NCBI GenBank assembly: GCA_016987375.1
Contig: PJRA01000473.1
Span: 1,506,412-1,518,267 of the forward strand
DNA: 11,856 bases
Reading direction: 5' to 3'
Source: Brachionus koreanus
Lineage: Eukaryota > Rotifera > Eurotatoria > Ploima > Brachionidae
Shown here: positions 10,441-11,856 of the stretch, piece by piece
How the letters are laid out: each line of letters begins with the position of its first letter
Position numbering within the stretch: the first letter of the stretch is position 1
Made by a program: the position numbers and the translations under genes
Notes under the pieces: generated by a model
Told to the model about the DNA's origin: nothing
Database searches by the model: none
What the model saw: the letters and a program-made list of their open reading frames with translations, nothing else

Positions 10441-10545
10441 AGTTGAGCTAAAAAGAAGGGCTTAGTTCCATTCTTAGCTGCTCCAGGTCCATCTCAAATC
10501 ACTTTAGTAATAATAATGATAATAATAAATTTTTATTTCTGCAAT
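10441..10545 (+). mobile_element. Possible LINE-like 3' tail
   Basis: A GC-richer stretch (about 10452-10505, containing GGGCTTAG and GCTGCTCCAGGTCCA) ends in a trinucleotide run of TAA/TGA type (about 10507-10530). The layout resembles the element end at the left edge of the window, but the sequence and tail unit differ, so it would be a different family. No coding sequence of the element is recognised next to it. Confidence 0.3.
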
Positions 10546-10617
10546 CATGTATGTGTTTGATATAAATTCGTAATATTAACTCCTATTTGAAAATGAGTTT
10601 GTTAACTAAAAAAGAAT

Positions 10618-10650
10618 GAATTCAACTTCTTAAACCGGAGAATTCAACTT
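10618..10650. repeat. Short direct repeat GAATTCAACTT
   Basis: Two exact 11-base copies (10618-10628 and 10640-10650) are separated by 11 bases. They could be a target-site duplication around a lost element, but a chance repeat is as likely. Confidence 0.5.
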
Positions 10651-10925
10651 TTTTTAAATAAAAATTGAAAACTCGACAATATGGAATGAAAAATGAAACA
10701 AAATTAAATTATTGATTATCTAAATTTTTGCTTTTATCAAATCATTAGGTTGTTTCTTCTTCAATCCATTTCTGTATTTTTAAAAATTGTTATGTATCTC
10801 TTTTAAATATGCTATAAATTAAAATTAAAATTTAAGTCATTTAGAATGAGTTATAGTTGTTTACAGTGTGGGATATTTTAAGTGAAATTTTTTAAGGTGC
10901 CTATCCGAATATGTAAAATTCTTAC

Positions 10926-11108
10926 CTTATTAGTATAAGAGGATGAAAAGTTAAAAATAAAGCTGGCCCAATATTTATCTCTTTGCCGATAGCATGTATG
11001 AATAAAGGTTGCCCCAAACGTGTTATGAGAAAAAAGGCTCCATGTTTAGATATTCCGGCTACAAACAAATCATTATAAGTCCAGCATAATTCTTGAATCC
11101 AATATTTG
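10926..11108 (-). CDS. cplane1: cplane1 exon: end of the N-terminal beta-propeller
   Basis: This 183-bp exon encodes residues 133-194 of the visible protein. KYWIQELCWTYNDLFVAGI and EINIGPALFLTFHPLI match human CPLANE1 SYWVGDISWTHDSLFLTCM and SIEFGPAEFIPLHPLI in order and spacing. This is the last WD40-like blade of the N-terminal propeller, just before the linker into the helical region. The acceptor is AAATAG|C and the donor ATAAG|GTAAGA, both phase 2. The ATG at 11125 is inside the upstream intron and is not a start. Confidence 0.9.
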
Positions 11109-11164
11109 CTATTTTTTTCATTCAAAATTAAATTGCAAATTATTTAATCTAAATTAAAAATTAC
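11109..11164 (-). other. cplane1: cplane1 intron (56 bp)
   Basis: GTAATT...AAATAG on the minus strand. Its removal makes the arginine codon CG|C, giving R-KYW against human IR-SYW. The phase is 2. Confidence 0.87.
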
Positions 11165-11455
11165 CGTCCTTGAGCTGATGAATTTAAACCAAAATTATTT
11201 AGATTGACCATTTTGGTTTTTCCATTCGATAAAGATAAAAACGACAAAATACAATTTTCAGTTTTCTTCTGGTTAATAGCTATGACAGCTAGGTCAGAAT
11301 GATGGGAAATTTTTACAACATACGCTCCTCTTGTACTTAGTGGTTCAAATTTTGTAAAAATATTAATATTTGAATTTTCGTTACATTTACGAAAATAATT
11401 ATTCATATTAAATTCTGGCTCATAGCTAATCCACATTGTGTTGAAATGACAATCT
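11165..11455 (-). CDS. cplane1: cplane1 exon: WD40-like propeller blades
   Basis: This 291-bp exon encodes residues 36-133 of the visible protein. STRGAYVVKISHHSDLAVIA followed by INQK aligns with human CPLANE1 KSRGALISAFSRDGLTLAVT and LNQK, a typical WD-like strand pair. The exon begins at 11455 after the acceptor TTGTTTTAG (codon TC|A) and ends at 11165 before GTAATT. The ATG at 11436 is internal: homology and the upstream exon continue past it. Confidence 0.88.
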
Positions 11456-11511
11456 CTAAAACAAGTTAATAAATTAAAACATAGAACTAAAAAAAATTGA
11501 CCAAAGCTTAC
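11456..11511 (-). other. cplane1: cplane1 intron (56 bp)
   Basis: GTAAGC...TTTTAG on the minus strand, phase 2, the same length as the next intron. The frame stays open through it on the downstream side, so it could be read through by mistake; the homology of the upstream exon, in a different frame, supports splicing. Confidence 0.75.
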
Positions 11512-11618
11512 GAAAATTTTCTGTTATGATTATTTTTCCATTTTATATGTAAAATATTTATTCTTGTTTTATTTTCAAAATTGAAAACAAACAAACAAGT
11601 AGCAAAATGTCCATTTAT
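11512..11618 (-). CDS. cplane1: cplane1 exon: WD40-like propeller strand (most 5' exon in the window)
   Basis: This 107-bp exon encodes residues 1-35 of the visible protein plus two bases. INGHFATCLFVFNFENKT and NILHIKWKNN parallel human CPLANE1 IKNELFGDCCLCSFTFYSG and FLAIRWHEN. The acceptor is TTTCTTTAAG|ATA, with a good pyrimidine tract, and the donor is TTTTC|GTAAGC. Starting in phase 0 here makes the total coding length an exact multiple of three. Roughly 200 or more N-terminal residues should lie beyond the right edge, judging from the human protein. Confidence 0.8.
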
Positions 11619-11856
11619 CTTAAAGAAAGAATTAATATTCTATTCTTTAAAAGTATGTTACGATTATGTCTAAATTTAGTTCTAGCTCTTCACCTAAATT
11701 GAAGGTGTTTGATCGCGTTTTGCATAAGCTACTAAAGATCAAATTAAAGAGCTATGAATTTATCGGTAAGCTTTTGGCATGGCTTAAAAATTTTCTTCAA
11801 GATAGGAAACAGAGAGTTGTAATACGTCAGTATAAATCTGATTGGGTTGATGTGCT
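11619..11856 (-). other. cplane1: cplane1 intron, 3' part (continues off the right edge)
   Basis: No further cplane1 coding sequence is seen upstream of the acceptor at 11619. The intron is invaded by a plus-strand reverse transcriptase fragment from about 11702, so it is longer than the 56-bp introns elsewhere in the gene. Confidence 0.65.
11702..11856 (+). mobile_element. 5'-truncated non-LTR retrotransposon, reverse transcriptase fragment
   Basis: The frame from 11702 encodes KVFDRVLHKLLKIKLKSYEF, then IGKLLAWLKNFLQDRKQRVV, then SDWVDV. This is the stretch after palm motif A in LINE reverse transcriptases (usual form ..DFSKAFDRVPHK..LKSYGI.G.LL.WI.DFL..R.QRV....S.W..V.SGVPQGS). The frame is open upstream only to 11651, after a stop at 11648-11650, and those residues (SSSSPKLK) do not resemble motif A, so the catalytic aspartate appears lost. 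The fragment runs off the right edge before the expected PQGS and YADD motifs. It is antisense to cplane1. The clade is probably of the CR1/jockey type, but this is not certain. Confidence 0.88.

Larger units (their letters stand above)
8660..10925 (-). other. cplane1: cplane1 long intron (2266 bp) with transposon debris
   Basis: On the minus strand the donor is ATAAG|GTAAGA (intron from 10925) and the acceptor is TTTTTAAAAG|A (exon from 8659), both phase 2. The joined protein reads HPLILI-R-GKNESS and runs on to IFSLNQHPSLP. This matches the human HPLITYR ... FSIKAHSRLP stretch with nearly the same spacing (30 versus 29 residues), so no coding exon is missing between them. Contents: inverted repeats at 8796-8847 and 9006-9026, a decayed mariner transposase at 9260-9718, an unassigned coding-like tract at 9881-10246, and a LINE-like tail at 10441-10545. 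I see nothing recognisable in 10546-10925 beyond a short direct repeat. Confidence 0.85.

Noticed and set aside
11434..11436. ATG at 11436 as the cplane1 start
   Set aside because: The exon continues upstream to an acceptor at 11456, and the next exon (11512-11618) encodes the preceding conserved propeller strand.

Overview
This is a very AT-rich stretch from an animal nuclear genome. Two well-conserved animal genes lie on the minus strand, split by GT-AG introns, three of which are only 56-59 bp long. Remains of mobile elements fill the longer introns. The pattern (short introns, low GC, retained ciliary genes) suggests a small ciliated invertebrate such as a rotifer or another spiralian, but the sequence does not fix the taxon.

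Positions 1-631 hold the 5' part of rad1 (minus strand), the clamp subunit of the 9-1-1 DNA-damage checkpoint complex. It has two exons (518-631 and 211-458) separated by a 59-bp intron. The gene continues off the left edge through an intron carrying the 3' end of a LINE-like retroelement. Neither rad1 exon is an open frame long enough to stand out, and the longest frame here is antisense to exon 1, so the gene is easily missed.

Positions 763-11618 hold most of a cplane1 (JBTS17/C5orf42) orthologue (minus strand), a ciliogenesis and planar-polarity effector. Four exons are visible (11512-11618, 11165-11455, 10926-11108 and 763-8659), all joined by phase-2 introns. Together they make 8478 nt, an exact multiple of three, encoding 2825 residues plus a stop. 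The N-terminal exons lie beyond the right edge. The last exon is 7.9 kb long with no interruption. The cplane1 stop codon and the rad1 start are 131 bp apart.

The 2266-bp intron of cplane1 (8660-10925) contains a decayed mariner-type transposase on the minus strand, an unassigned coding-like tract and a possible LINE 3' tail. The intron upstream of exon 11512-11618 contains a 5'-truncated non-LTR reverse transcriptase on the plus strand that runs off the right edge. No functional mobile element, CRISPR array, tRNA or rRNA was recognised.

The two genes act in different processes: cplane1 in basal-body recruitment of intraflagellar transport proteins, rad1 in checkpoint signalling. No functional link is implied. 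Their tight tandem spacing does raise the question of shared transcription. From general knowledge, both human orthologues map to 5p13.2.
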